Part shown: piece by piece, positions 53,366 through 60,934 of the stretch
Numbering within the stretch: the stretch's first letter is position 1
Layout: every line of letters begins with the position of its first letter
Assembly: GCA_964521255.1 (NCBI GenBank)
Contig: CAZFRM010000027.1
Coordinates: 5,200 to 69,199 of the forward strand
DNA: 64,000 bases
Direction of reading: 5' to 3'
Source: ZC4RG29 sp964521255
GTDB lineage: Bacteria; Bacteroidota; Bacteroidia; Cytophagales; Cyclobacteriaceae
The notes under the pieces: model-generated
The model's database searches: none
Seen by the model: only the letters and a program-made list of their open reading frames with translations
Told to the model about the DNA's origin: nothing
Position numbers and translations under genes: made by a program

Positions 53366-53593
53366 ATGAGACGGTCAAAAAAACTGTTTTTATTTATTGC
53401 GATTATATTTTTTGCGCTTTTAATCTGGGCAAGCTATGATATCTCAACACGGACTACTTTTCCTGGATCAAAGCCACAATTAAAAGAGAGGATTAAGGAT
53501 AATTATTATATAGAAGAGCCTGAAAATGTGAAGGATACAATTATTTTAAAGACAGATTCTATCCTTTATTACGATAAAAAAACAGATTTCTGA
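53366..53593 (+). CDS. Small membrane-anchored protein
   Basis: This 75-residue protein starts with MRRSKKLFLFIAIIFFALLI, a positively charged membrane anchor, and continues with a short polar tail (KPQLKERIKDNYYIEEPENV and a final DSILYYDKKTDF). It begins 11 bp after the fusion-transporter gene; a TTG at 53351 would overlap that gene by 4 bp. No family is recognised. The close spacing suggests it is co-transcribed with, and may contact, the large transporter. Confidence 0.65.
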   Translation: MRRSKKLFLFIAIIFFALLIWASYDISTRTTFPGSKPQLKERIKDNYYIEEPENVKDTIILKTDSILYYDKKTDF

Positions 53594-53635
53594 TTAAAAT
53601 TCTGCGCAATCGGTTGTTAAATTGTTAAATGTGTG

Positions 53636-53709
53636 TAATTTTACTGCCAGATTAAAGCCAACTATAGACATGACAATCCCCCTTAGTCGAGAACTTTGGG
53701 GGATTTTCA
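53636..53709 (+). ncRNA. Candidate small RNA, copy 1 (promoter box plus terminator)
   Basis: A -7-like box TAATTTTA at 53636-53643 lies 5 bp before AGATTAAAGCCAACTATAGA (53649 onward). The unit ends with AATCCCCC (53675-53682) pairing with GGGGGATT (53698-53705) and a short T run. The same arrangement and the same 22-bp start block recur about 197 bp downstream. A TTG at 53614-53616 lies 19 bp before the box. Expression is not proven; the unit may also be a leader or a duplicated terminator. Confidence 0.5.
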
Positions 53710-53832
53710 GTTATATAGCCCTCCCTGATTTCAGGTCAAATTCCCCGAAAACGTTTGACCTAGAATAATGCAATTCATCTTTACTATTTTCAAATAATCG
53801 AATCGGATAATTACGGAGCTCATATCTTCTAT

Positions 53833-53912
53833 TATCTTTGAATCAAGATTAAAGCCAACTATAGACAATGATTATCCCTCGAGGTCAAGGACTTCGAGGG
53901 ATTTTCTTTTTA
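53833..53912 (+). ncRNA. Candidate small RNA, copy 2 (promoter box plus terminator)
   Basis: TATCTTTG at 53833-53840 matches the TAnnTTTG box exactly and again lies 5 bp before AGATTAAAGCCAACTATAGA (53846 onward). The end is a strong terminator: ATCCCTCGA (53874-53882) pairs with TCGAGGGAT (53894-53902), followed by TTTCTTTTT. The stem has compensatory changes relative to copy 1, which supports selection for structure. It lies about 60 bp upstream of the SSS transporter gene. Confidence 0.55.
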
Positions 53913-53945
53913 GTCCCCTTCATTTGCATCGCATCACGCTACGCT

Positions 53946-53953
53946 TATTTTTG
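53946..53953 (+). promoter_or_regulatory. Bacteroidota-type -7 box (TATTTTTG) of the SSS operon
   Basis: TATTTTTG matches TAnnTTTG exactly and lies 20 bp before the TTG start codon at 53974. The leader would therefore be very short. It lies beyond the terminator of the candidate small RNA, so the operon has its own promoter. Confidence 0.6.
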
Positions 53954-53973
53954 TATTCTAGCTTTGCAATGAA

Positions 53974-55359
53974 TTGCTTCTCGCCTTTATAATTATCTAT
54001 CTCACCCTGACTATCTTTCTTGGAGTCCTGGCTTCCCGAAGGGTACATTCTTCAGGCGATTTTATGCTTGCCGGAAGAAGCTTACCGATTGTACTAAGCA
54101 CAGCGGCATTGTTTGCTACCTGGTTTGGTTCAGAAACTGTTTTTGGCGCATCATCTGAATTTCTTGAAGGTGGTCTATACGCTACTATCGAAGATCCTTT
54201 TGGAGCTTCACTATGTCTGTTACTTTTTGGTTTGTTCTTCGCACGAAAACTTTACAGGATGAATCTCCTTACACTGGGAGATTATTTCAAGGTGCGATAT
54301 GGACGCAAGGCTGAACTGGTTTTCAGTGTTTTTATGATTCCTTCTTACTTTGGTTACACGGCGGGTCAACTCGTAGCCTTAGGTCTGGTTTTAAATGTGG
54401 TAACAGGAATGCCTGTTTGGCATGGTGTAGTGATCAGCTCTTTTGTAGTAACGCTCTATACAATGGCAGGTGGTATGTGGGCTGTGTCGATTACAGATTT
54501 TGTTCAAAGCATAATAATTATTGTCGGCATTGTGGCGCTTGCAATTGTTCTATCCGTAAAAGCAGGGGGAGTATTAACCGTTCTGAATGAAGTTCCCGCC
54601 GAAAATTTTAAGTTTCTGCCATCATTCCATCCCGTTGAGATAATATCGTACCTGGCGGCATGGTCAGTGTTAGGTTTGGGGTCCATTCCATCGCAGGATG
54701 TTTTTCAGCGCGTTATGTCATCGGGTTCTGCGAGTGTGGCAGTTAAATCATGTTACTTTTCTTCTGCGTTATATATCACCATAGCATTGATTCCTTTATT
54801 CATCAGCCTTTGTGTTAAGCATCTTTACCCGGAGCAGATTGAGGGTGATCTCCAGTTGGTTTTACCGAAGATGGTTATGGCTCACACGGGTATTGGACTG
54901 CAGGTACTTTTCTTTGGCTCAGTGCTTAGTGCAATTATGAGCACCACGAGTTCATCAATTCTTGCTCCTGCAGCTGTTCTTTCTGAAAACCTGGTGAAGC
55001 CTTTGCTTAAAGTAAAACCGACAGATCGGCACTTACTTTTGTTAACGCGTGTTTCAGTTGTTCTGGTAAGTATAGTGGCCACGGTGATGGCATGCTGGAA
55101 AACTAATATTTATGAATTGGTAGCCGGTGCATCAATTTTAAGTTTAGTTTCGCAGTTCATTCCATTAACATTAGGCTTGTATTGGCGGAATGCAAACGGT
55201 GGAGGTGCAATTCTTTCAATGGTTGCCGGTATGGTAACATGGATTATATTTGAAATTTTTCCGCTACCTGTTCCGGCATTGGTTCCGGCTGTGTTGGTAG
55301 GATTGGTAACTATGGTTGCAGGATCAATTTTGTTACGAAAAGAATTTAAACGTGTATGA
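53974..55359 (+). CDS. Sodium:solute symporter family transporter
   Basis: This 461-residue protein belongs to the SSS family with about 13 helices. Landmarks are the N-terminal GDFMLAGRSLPIVLSTAALF, GSETVFGASSEFLEGGL, and the mid-region GLGSIPSQDVFQRVMSSGSA seen in SSS proteins. No ATG begins the frame; TTG at 53974 is the only usable start after an in-frame stop at 53959, and the protein beginning MLLAFIIIYLTLTIFLGVLA fits the first membrane helix. It overlaps the next gene by 4 bp. The solute is unknown; the partners OsmC and MetZ hint at a sulfur-containing or amino-acid substrate. Confidence 0.9.
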   Translation: MLLAFIIIYLTLTIFLGVLASRRVHSSGDFMLAGRSLPIVLSTAALFATWFGSETVFGASSEFLEGGLYATIEDPFGASLCLLLFGLFFARKLYRMNLLTLGDYFKVRYGRKAELVFSVFMIPSYFGYTAGQLVALGLVLNVVTGMPVWHGVVISSFVVTLYTMAGGMWAVSITDFVQSIIIIVGIVALAIVLSVKAGGVLTVLNEVPAENFKFLPSFHPVEIISYLAAWSVLGLGSIPSQDVFQRVMSSGSASVAVKSCYFSSALYITIALIPLFISLCVKHLYPEQIEGDLQLVLPKMVMAHTGIGLQVLFFGSVLSAIMSTTSSSILAPAAVLSENLVKPLLKVKPTDRHLLLLTRVSVVLVSIVATVMACWKTNIYELVAGASILSLVSQFIPLTLGLYWRNANGGGAILSMVAGMVTWIIFEIFPLPVPALVPAVLVGLVTMVAGSILLRKEFKRV

Positions 55360-55775
55360 TTAAAATAGAATTGAGTCGATTGAATGATGCCTTCCACCTG
55401 GAAGCAAAAAATGACAAAGGTAATTTTGTTCACATAGATGCATCACCGGATATTGGAGGTTTGAATCTTGGAATGAGGCCTATGCAATTGCTATTGGCAG
55501 CGCTGGGGAGTTGCAGCGCCATTGATCTTATCAATATACTTAAAAAGCAAAAGCAGGATTTGAAAGATATTAAGATTACTGTGACTGGCGAACGTGAAAA
55601 GGATGCCATACCATCACTGTACACAGATGTTCATGCGCACTTCAAACTTTACGGAGACATCAATGAAGAAAAGGCAGGAAAGGCAATAAACCTGGCTGTT
55701 GATAAGTATTGTTCAGTTGCCAAGACACTTGAAAAGACCGCAAAGGTTACACACAGCTTTGAGATTATAAAATGA
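55356..55775 (+). CDS. OsmC family peroxiredoxin-like protein
   Basis: This 139-residue protein has the OsmC/Ohr fold. The two reactive cysteines are in LGSCSAIDL (near residue 51) and DKYCSVAKTL (near 115), with Cys-x-x-x-x-x following an S-Gly turn as in OsmC. It reduces organic or fatty acid hydroperoxides using thiols, or acts as a thiol carrier. It overlaps the transporter and the metZ gene by 4 bp each, so all three are translationally coupled. Confidence 0.9.
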   Translation: MIKIELSRLNDAFHLEAKNDKGNFVHIDASPDIGGLNLGMRPMQLLLAALGSCSAIDLINILKKQKQDLKDIKITVTGEREKDAIPSLYTDVHAHFKLYGDINEEKAGKAINLAVDKYCSVAKTLEKTAKVTHSFEIIK

Positions 55776-56962
55776 GCATGGAAATGGATAAAAAGAATTT
55801 TGAAACAGAGGCTATTCGCGATCAGCATGCACGGACTCCTTTCAGGGAGCATTCCGTACCTATTTACATGACATCAAGTTTCGTATTTGATGATGCAGAG
55901 CAGGCAAGAGCTTTGTTTGCTGATGAAATGCCAGGAAACATTTACAGTCGTTTTTCCAATCCCAATACAACAGAGTTCATTGAAAAAATGTGTCACCTGG
56001 AGGGTACGGAAGATGGCGTTGCTACTTCCTCCGGTATGGCTGCTATGTATACTAGTATGGCGGCTATTTTAAGTGCCGGAGATCATGTATTGGCTTCACG
56101 TTCTGTATTCGGTTCTACGCATCAGATTCTTAATGCCATTTTTCCTCGCTTTGGAATAACGCACACGTATGCTGATATCACCGAATCGCAGGAAAGTTGG
56201 GAAGCTAAGATATTGCCTAACACAAAAATGATTTTTATAGAAACGCCATCCAATCCTGCATTGGATATCATTGATCTTGAGTGGCTGGGAAAGCTTGCGG
56301 CAAAGCATAACCTGATTCTTAACGTTGATAATTGTTTTGCTACACCCTATTTGCAAAATCCTGCAAAGTGGGGTGCGCATATTGTGACCCACTCGGCCAC
56401 TAAATTTATCGACGGGCAGGGAAGAGTAATTGCCGGAATTGTGTTGGGAAAGAAAGAGCTTATAAAAGAGATAAGATTTTTCGCACGCCATACAGGCCCT
56501 TGTTTATCGCCATTCAATGCATGGGTGCTTTCCAAAAGTCTGGAGACATTAGCCGTGAGAATGGATCGTCATTGTGAAAATGCACTGGCACTCGCAAAAC
56601 ATCTTGAAGAACATAAGGAAGTGGAATTTGTAAAATATCCTTTCCTGTCCTCTCATCCTCAACATAAGCTTGCTTTGAAGCAGATGAAACAGGGTGGGGG
56701 GTTAGTGACATTTGAAGTTAAAGGCGGTGTTGATCGTGGAAGAAAGTTTTTGAATTCACTCAAGATGCTTTCTCACTCTGCCAATTTAGGAGATACACGT
56801 TCTGTTGCTACACATCCAGCGTCAACTACGCATTCAAAGCTGACAGATCATGAGCGCACAGCTGTAGGAATTTCCCCTGGACTAATTCGAATTTCAGTAG
56901 GCCTTGAAAACATCAGCGATATCATAGGTGATATCGCTCAGGCTATTGAGGCATCGAAATAA
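55772..56962 (+). CDS. metZ: O-succinylhomoserine sulfhydrylase-type PLP enzyme
   Basis: This 396-residue protein belongs to the Cys/Met metabolism PLP family. The PLP lysine is in HSATKFIDGQGRV (near 211), substrate and cofactor contacts include GMAAMYTSMAAILSAGDHVL and IYSRFSNPNTTEF, and the C-terminal block SATHPASTTHSKL-like region (SVATHPASTTHSKLTDHERT) is typical. The GQGR stretch favours MetZ over MetB. It joins sulfide and O-succinylhomoserine (or acetyl form) to give homocysteine. It is the third gene of the operon and depends on homoserine made by thrA. Confidence 0.92.
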   Translation: MSMEMDKKNFETEAIRDQHARTPFREHSVPIYMTSSFVFDDAEQARALFADEMPGNIYSRFSNPNTTEFIEKMCHLEGTEDGVATSSGMAAMYTSMAAILSAGDHVLASRSVFGSTHQILNAIFPRFGITHTYADITESQESWEAKILPNTKMIFIETPSNPALDIIDLEWLGKLAAKHNLILNVDNCFATPYLQNPAKWGAHIVTHSATKFIDGQGRVIAGIVLGKKELIKEIRFFARHTGPCLSPFNAWVLSKSLETLAVRMDRHCENALALAKHLEEHKEVEFVKYPFLSSHPQHKLALKQMKQGGGLVTFEVKGGVDRGRKFLNSLKMLSHSANLGDTRSVATHPASTTHSKLTDHERTAVGISPGLIRISVGLENISDIIGDIAQAIEASK

Positions 56963-57075
56963 TTAATCAATTGATCAATTAGCGAACTAGCCAATTCAGA
57001 TGATTTTAAATCGGCACATCGATACATTGATTAATTGGTATTCCATTGGCTAATCGGCCAATCAATACATGGGCT
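56963..57075. repeat. Word-palindrome intergenic element
   Basis: The sequence strings together related words such as CAATTGATCAATTAGC, CGAACTAGCCAATT, CATTGATTAATTGG and CCATTGGCTAATCGGCC. The arm ATTAGC...AGCCAATT pairs with AATTGG...TTGGCTAAT in opposite orientation. The architecture is like the elements at 23694-23750 and 4372-4438 but uses a different word. Confidence 0.65.
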
Positions 57076-57109
57076 AATAAAATGATGTAGATCGAAATGG
57101 AAAAAGTAA

Positions 57110-58270
57110 TTAATACGTCTCCATTTCAGGATCAATATCACGGGCCCAGGCAAGAATGCCACCCTGAAGGTTATAAAGGTTTGTGAGGTTATGATTCTTT
57201 TCCAGCCAGGCAATCACATCTGCGCTTCTTTTTCCGCTGCGGCAATACAAGATTACTTGTTTCTCTTTGTCTATTTTATCGACATTATTGGGCACTTGCC
57301 CCATCGGAATAAGTTCGCCTTCTAAATTGCAGATATCATATTCATGAGGTTCACGAACATCAATCAATTGAAAGTCGCTTCCTGATTCTTTTAGTTCTTT
57401 AAGTTCTTCTACGGATATTTCCTTCATTTTATTTTCGTTATCGTGCTCCTGTAAAGATTTACTTTTATTCTGAATTTTACCACAAAAAAGTTCGTAATCG
57501 ATAAGTGTGGAGATGGAGGATCTCGCATTTTGATTTTTTATTTTAATAATGGTTTGATCCATTGTTTCGGCGTCGAACATTAACAGCTTATCATATAGGG
57601 GAGTTCCAATGCCGGTAATGATTTTAATGGCTTCATTGGCTTGCATAGCGCCAATCATTCCAGGAAGCACTCCCAACACACCGGCCTCTTCACAATTCGG
57701 TGCACTTTCGGGTTCAGGGGGTATGGGAAATAAGTCACGATAATTTGAAGAGTAAGATCCGTCTTTCTTTTTTATGTTAAAGACTGATAGCTGTCCTTCA
57801 AATTTCAGGATAGATCCATAAACCAATGGTTTATCCAGAATAATACAAGCATCGTTTAATAAATAACGTGTTGGAAAATTATCTGAACCATCTATGATCA
57901 CATCGTATTCACTCAAAACCTGCAGGGCATTGTTTGATGATAGTTTTACAACATGCGAAATGAATGTCACATTTGGGTTAAGCGACCTCAAACGTTCAAC
58001 AGCAACTTCGGCTTTTCTCTTTCCAATGTCATGTGTTGTATAAAGAACCTGTCGTTGAAGATTGGAAAGGTCTACCGCATCGCTGTCAACAATTCCCAGC
58101 TTACCAACACCTGCCGCGGTAAGATAGAGCAGAGCAGGACATCCGAGGCCACCAGCACCCACCACCAGCACAGAAGCACCTCGTAACTTAGTTTGTCCTT
58201 CCAATCCGAAGTTTGAGAGTACCAGATGGCGATTATATCGTTTTAATTCTTCTTTCGAAAATTCATCCAT
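57110..58270 (-). CDS. ThiF/MoeB-type adenylyltransferase with C-terminal rhodanese domain
   Basis: This 386-residue protein joins an E1-like adenylation domain (GAGGLGC at 38-44, DAVDLSNLQRQVLY, GSDNFPTRYLLNDACI) to a rhodanese domain (about 275-386) with the active Cys343 in LYCRSGKRS. This is the MoeZ/MOCS3 plan, which adenylates the C-terminus of a ubiquitin-like sulfur carrier and transfers sulfur for molybdopterin, thiamin or tRNA thiolation. No carrier gene is adjacent. It converges with metZ, which fits a sulfur-transfer neighbourhood. Confidence 0.92.
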   Translation of the reverse strand: MDEFSKEELKRYNRHLVLSNFGLEGQTKLRGASVLVVGAGGLGCPALLYLTAAGVGKLGIVDSDAVDLSNLQRQVLYTTHDIGKRKAEVAVERLRSLNPNVTFISHVVKLSSNNALQVLSEYDVIIDGSDNFPTRYLLNDACIILDKPLVYGSILKFEGQLSVFNIKKKDGSYSSNYRDLFPIPPEPESAPNCEEAGVLGVLPGMIGAMQANEAIKIITGIGTPLYDKLLMFDAETMDQTIIKIKNQNARSSISTLIDYELFCGKIQNKSKSLQEHDNENKMKEISVEELKELKESGSDFQLIDVREPHEYDICNLEGELIPMGQVPNNVDKIDKEKQVILYCRSGKRSADVIAWLEKNHNLTNLYNLQGGILAWARDIDPEMETY

Positions 58271-58361
58271 GTGAATTCAAAGATACATTGAAATCCAAAC
58301 CTTATTATTGACTGAAGATTTTTTGTGGTATTATCGCTCCCTTAATTAAAAATTTAGAAGT

Positions 58362-58745
58362 ATGACAGAAAGGAAAAATTTTTCAAGCGGTGCTAAATGG
58401 GAAGATATTGTCGGCTATTCCCGTGCTGTACTTGTTGGCAATCAATTGGAAGTATCAGGAACTGTTGCCACAGATGAAAATGGTGTAGTGGGTGAGGGTG
58501 ATTTCTATAAACAGACCAGTTTTATACTTTCAAAGATCAGTAAAGTCTTGGAGCAAGCCAGCTTCAGCATGAAGAACGTTGTACGCACACGGATCTTTGT
58601 TACAGATATTACGAAGTGGGAAGAGGTAGGCAAAGCACACGGAGAGTTTTTCAAAGATATCAAACCGGCAACATCAATGGTTGAAGTAAGCGCTTTGATA
58701 GATCCAAAATATCTTGTTGAAATAGAAGTGACAGCAGTTAAGTAA
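58362..58745 (+). CDS. RidA family protein
   Basis: This 127-residue protein matches the YjgF/YER057c/UK114 family, close to the YjgH group. Typical stretches are NQLEVSGTVATDENGVVGEG, NVVRTRIFVTDITKWEEVG and YLVEIEVTAVK, with the conserved Arg and Glu positions. RidA proteins hydrolyse reactive enamines or imines from PLP enzymes such as threonine dehydratase and cystathionine lyases. It is divergent from the ThiF gene and monocistronic. Confidence 0.92.
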   Translation: MTERKNFSSGAKWEDIVGYSRAVLVGNQLEVSGTVATDENGVVGEGDFYKQTSFILSKISKVLEQASFSMKNVVRTRIFVTDITKWEEVGKAHGEFFKDIKPATSMVEVSALIDPKYLVEIEVTAVK

Positions 58746-58763
58746 AGGTTCATCCATCGCTTG

Positions 58764-58831
58764 CCCCTAGCCCGCCAGCTGGCGGGGAAACAGCGCGCAG
58801 GAATGCCCCGCTGGCTAGCGGGGTTAGGGGT
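58764..58831. repeat. Pair of GC-rich palindromes
   Basis: CCCGCCAGCTGGCGGG at 58771-58786 and CCCCGCTGGCTAGCGGGG at 58806-58823 are each perfect or nearly so, with outer CCCCTAGC and GTTAGGGG. The whole could fold as one large cruciform. It lies between convergent RidA and LhgO genes. Confidence 0.75.
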
Positions 58832-58868
58832 TGCGTAGGAGACATGAAACTTTATTGTTGACACGACA

Positions 58869-60065
58869 CTAGAAACGTTTCAACGCTAACCCGGCTACTG
58901 TTTCTCCTATCGAAAGAGAAGAAGTTGCTGCAGGTGATGGTGCGTTACAAACATTTATGACTTTCGCTTCTTCAACAATCATAAAGTCATCTACCAATCC
59001 ACCGTTTCTATCACATGCCTGGGCACGAACACCGGCGCCACCTTCAACAAGATCATCTTCTTTAACATCAGGCAACATTTTTTGCAATGCTTTTGTGAAT
59101 GCTGCTTTTGAGAACGAACGATACATTTCACCAAGACCTGTTCGCCAATACTTTGCAGCAACTTTTTGGAAGCCTGGCCACGCCAGTGTCTCACCAAGTT
59201 CAGCTAAATTAATATCCGATTTCTTGTAGCCTTCTCTACTAAAAGCAAGCACGGCATTAGGACCGGCTTCTACACCACCACGGGCCATGCGCGTAAAGTG
59301 AACGCCCAGGAAAGGAAAGTTTGGATCAGGAACCGGGTAGATGAGATTTCGTACCAGGTATTCTTTTTCTTTTCTTAGCTTATAGTATTCGCCACGAAAA
59401 GGAACAATCTTAACATTAATGTTCTGCGATGTGAGTCGTGCAATCTTATCGGAATACAATCCTGCACAATTGATAATCAGTTTGGATGTAAAACTTTCCT
59501 TCTGTGTTTCAACCGTAACCCATTGATTGTTCACATGAATATCGGTCACCTTTTCTCCAAGTCTTATCTCGCCTTGCTTTTGCTTCAGTACCTGTGCATA
59601 CTTTTGCGCTACCAATCGAAAATCAACTATGCCTGTTTGAGGAACAAAAATACCTTCAAGGCCTTTAGCGTATGGCTCATATTCTTTAAGCTCTCCTGCT
59701 GTAAGCATTTTTAGATTTTGCAATCCGTTTTCCTGCCCACGCTCAAAGAGTTTCTTAAGCATGGGCAGTTCATTTTCTTCCGTAGCTACAATGATCTTAC
59801 CGCATAGTTCGAAAGGGACTTCATGCTGTCGGCAGAAATTTATGAGGAGGTTATAACCATGAATACAATTCCTGGCTTTGAGACTGCCCGGCTTGTAATA
59901 TAAACCGGAATGTATTACCCCGCTGTTGTTTCCCGTCTGATGTTTGCCTATTTCGTTTTCTTTTTCAAGAAGAAGTATTTTAAGGCTGGGATTTTTGTCC
60001 AGAAGCTGAAGCGCTGTAGCTAATCCTACAACGCCACCGCCAACAATTATGCTATCGTAGTGCAC
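58869..60065 (-). CDS. lhgO: L-2-hydroxyglutarate oxidase
   Basis: This 398-residue flavoprotein begins with the FAD-binding GGGVVGLATALQLL motif, has HQTGNNSGVIHSGLYYKPGS that identifies the LhgO group, and ends with NVCNAPSPAATSSLSIGETV. It oxidises L-2-hydroxyglutarate to 2-oxoglutarate, with electrons passed to the membrane quinone pool or oxygen. It is alone on the minus strand. Length is typical. Confidence 0.95.
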   Translation of the reverse strand: MHYDSIIVGGGVVGLATALQLLDKNPSLKILLLEKENEIGKHQTGNNSGVIHSGLYYKPGSLKARNCIHGYNLLINFCRQHEVPFELCGKIIVATEENELPMLKKLFERGQENGLQNLKMLTAGELKEYEPYAKGLEGIFVPQTGIVDFRLVAQKYAQVLKQKQGEIRLGEKVTDIHVNNQWVTVETQKESFTSKLIINCAGLYSDKIARLTSQNINVKIVPFRGEYYKLRKEKEYLVRNLIYPVPDPNFPFLGVHFTRMARGGVEAGPNAVLAFSREGYKKSDINLAELGETLAWPGFQKVAAKYWRTGLGEMYRSFSKAAFTKALQKMLPDVKEDDLVEGGAGVRAQACDRNGGLVDDFMIVEEAKVINVCNAPSPAATSSLSIGETVAGLALKRF

Positions 60066-60384
60066 GTGATTTTTTCCGTGAAACTAAGCATAAATTAATA
60101 TTCAAATGACCCTTGGTTTAACTTTTAAACTCGCTGTTGTATTAATTCGATTGAACCTGTTTTTTAACACGATTTTATTTTGCTTCAAGTCTAAATTTGA
60201 CGCCTGATTTTTAGTATACAGCTAACCTGGGACCATTTAATGTCAAATAGATTACTAGTTTTAAGCCCAGACCCATTTGTGCTACTTACTTTTTGGTTGA
60301 CATGATTCTGATGAAGTTATGGCCGATTTACCAGCGATGTCAGAAAATTGTAAGGATTAAATGATTTTGGCGTACACAAGGCCA
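60066..60384. other. Intergenic region upstream of the YfiR-like gene
   Basis: These 319 bases are divergent space between lhgO and the YfiR-like gene. Nothing but AT-rich sequence was seen, and a promoter box follows at 60385. Confidence 0.5.
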
Positions 60385-60392
60385 TATTTTTG
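60385..60392 (+). promoter_or_regulatory. Bacteroidota-type -7 box (TATTTTTG) of the yfiR-like operon
   Basis: TATTTTTG matches TAnnTTTG exactly, 36 bp before the ATG at 60428. A TTTG at 60366-60369 is the nearest -33 candidate, at a slightly short spacing. Confidence 0.55.
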
Positions 60393-60427
60393 GATGCTTT
60401 TTAAAGAAAATGTATAATTACCTTGGA

Positions 60428-60931
60428 ATGAAGAAAGCCTTCTTATTAGTGTCTGTTTTTTCAATGCTTACCTGTATAGGGTATGCCCAGAATTACAAGT
60501 TGAGAACAGTAGTAGTGTACAGTTTTACCAGGTACATACTCTGGCCAGATACCCATAATACCGGCGACTTTGAAATAAAAGTACTTGGAGATTCACCATT
60601 CGTTGACGAACTCAAATTAATGGCTCAGTCAAAGAAAGTGGGTGATCGGCCTATCAAGGTATCCAGGATTAACAATGTAAGTGAAACAGGAAAGTGTCAC
60701 ATTATTATTGTTCCTGCCGCTAAATCGTCTGAGTTAAGTGCAGTTTTACAAGCCCTTGAGGGGCAACCCGTACTGGTTGTAACCGAAGAGCAGGGTATGG
60801 GTGCAAAGGGAAGTGACATAAACTTTGTTGATCGGGACGGGAAACTGGCATTTGAGTTAAATCAAACCTCAATCAATAAGAGAAAATTAAAAGTATCGAC
60901 GGAATTGACCCGCCTTGCCATTCTCATCTAG
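60428..60931 (+). CDS. YfiR/DUF4154 family periplasmic protein
   Basis: This 167-residue protein has a signal peptide (MKKAFLLVSVFSMLTCIGYA, then Q) and the YfiR fold: VYSFTRYILWPDTHN near the start, GDRPIKVSRINNVSETGKCH in the middle and LAFELNQTSINKRKLKVSTE at the end. YfiR proteins repress partner membrane receptors such as YfiN in c-di-GMP signalling. The ATG at 60428 begins the signal peptide; the earlier ATG at 60410 adds six residues. It lies 3 bp before the sensor gene, so a YfiR-receptor pairing is plausible. Confidence 0.87.
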   Translation: MKKAFLLVSVFSMLTCIGYAQNYKLRTVVVYSFTRYILWPDTHNTGDFEIKVLGDSPFVDELKLMAQSKKVGDRPIKVSRINNVSETGKCHIIIVPAAKSSELSAVLQALEGQPVLVVTEEQGMGAKGSDINFVDRDGKLAFELNQTSINKRKLKVSTELTRLAILI

Positions 60932-60934
60932 CTT

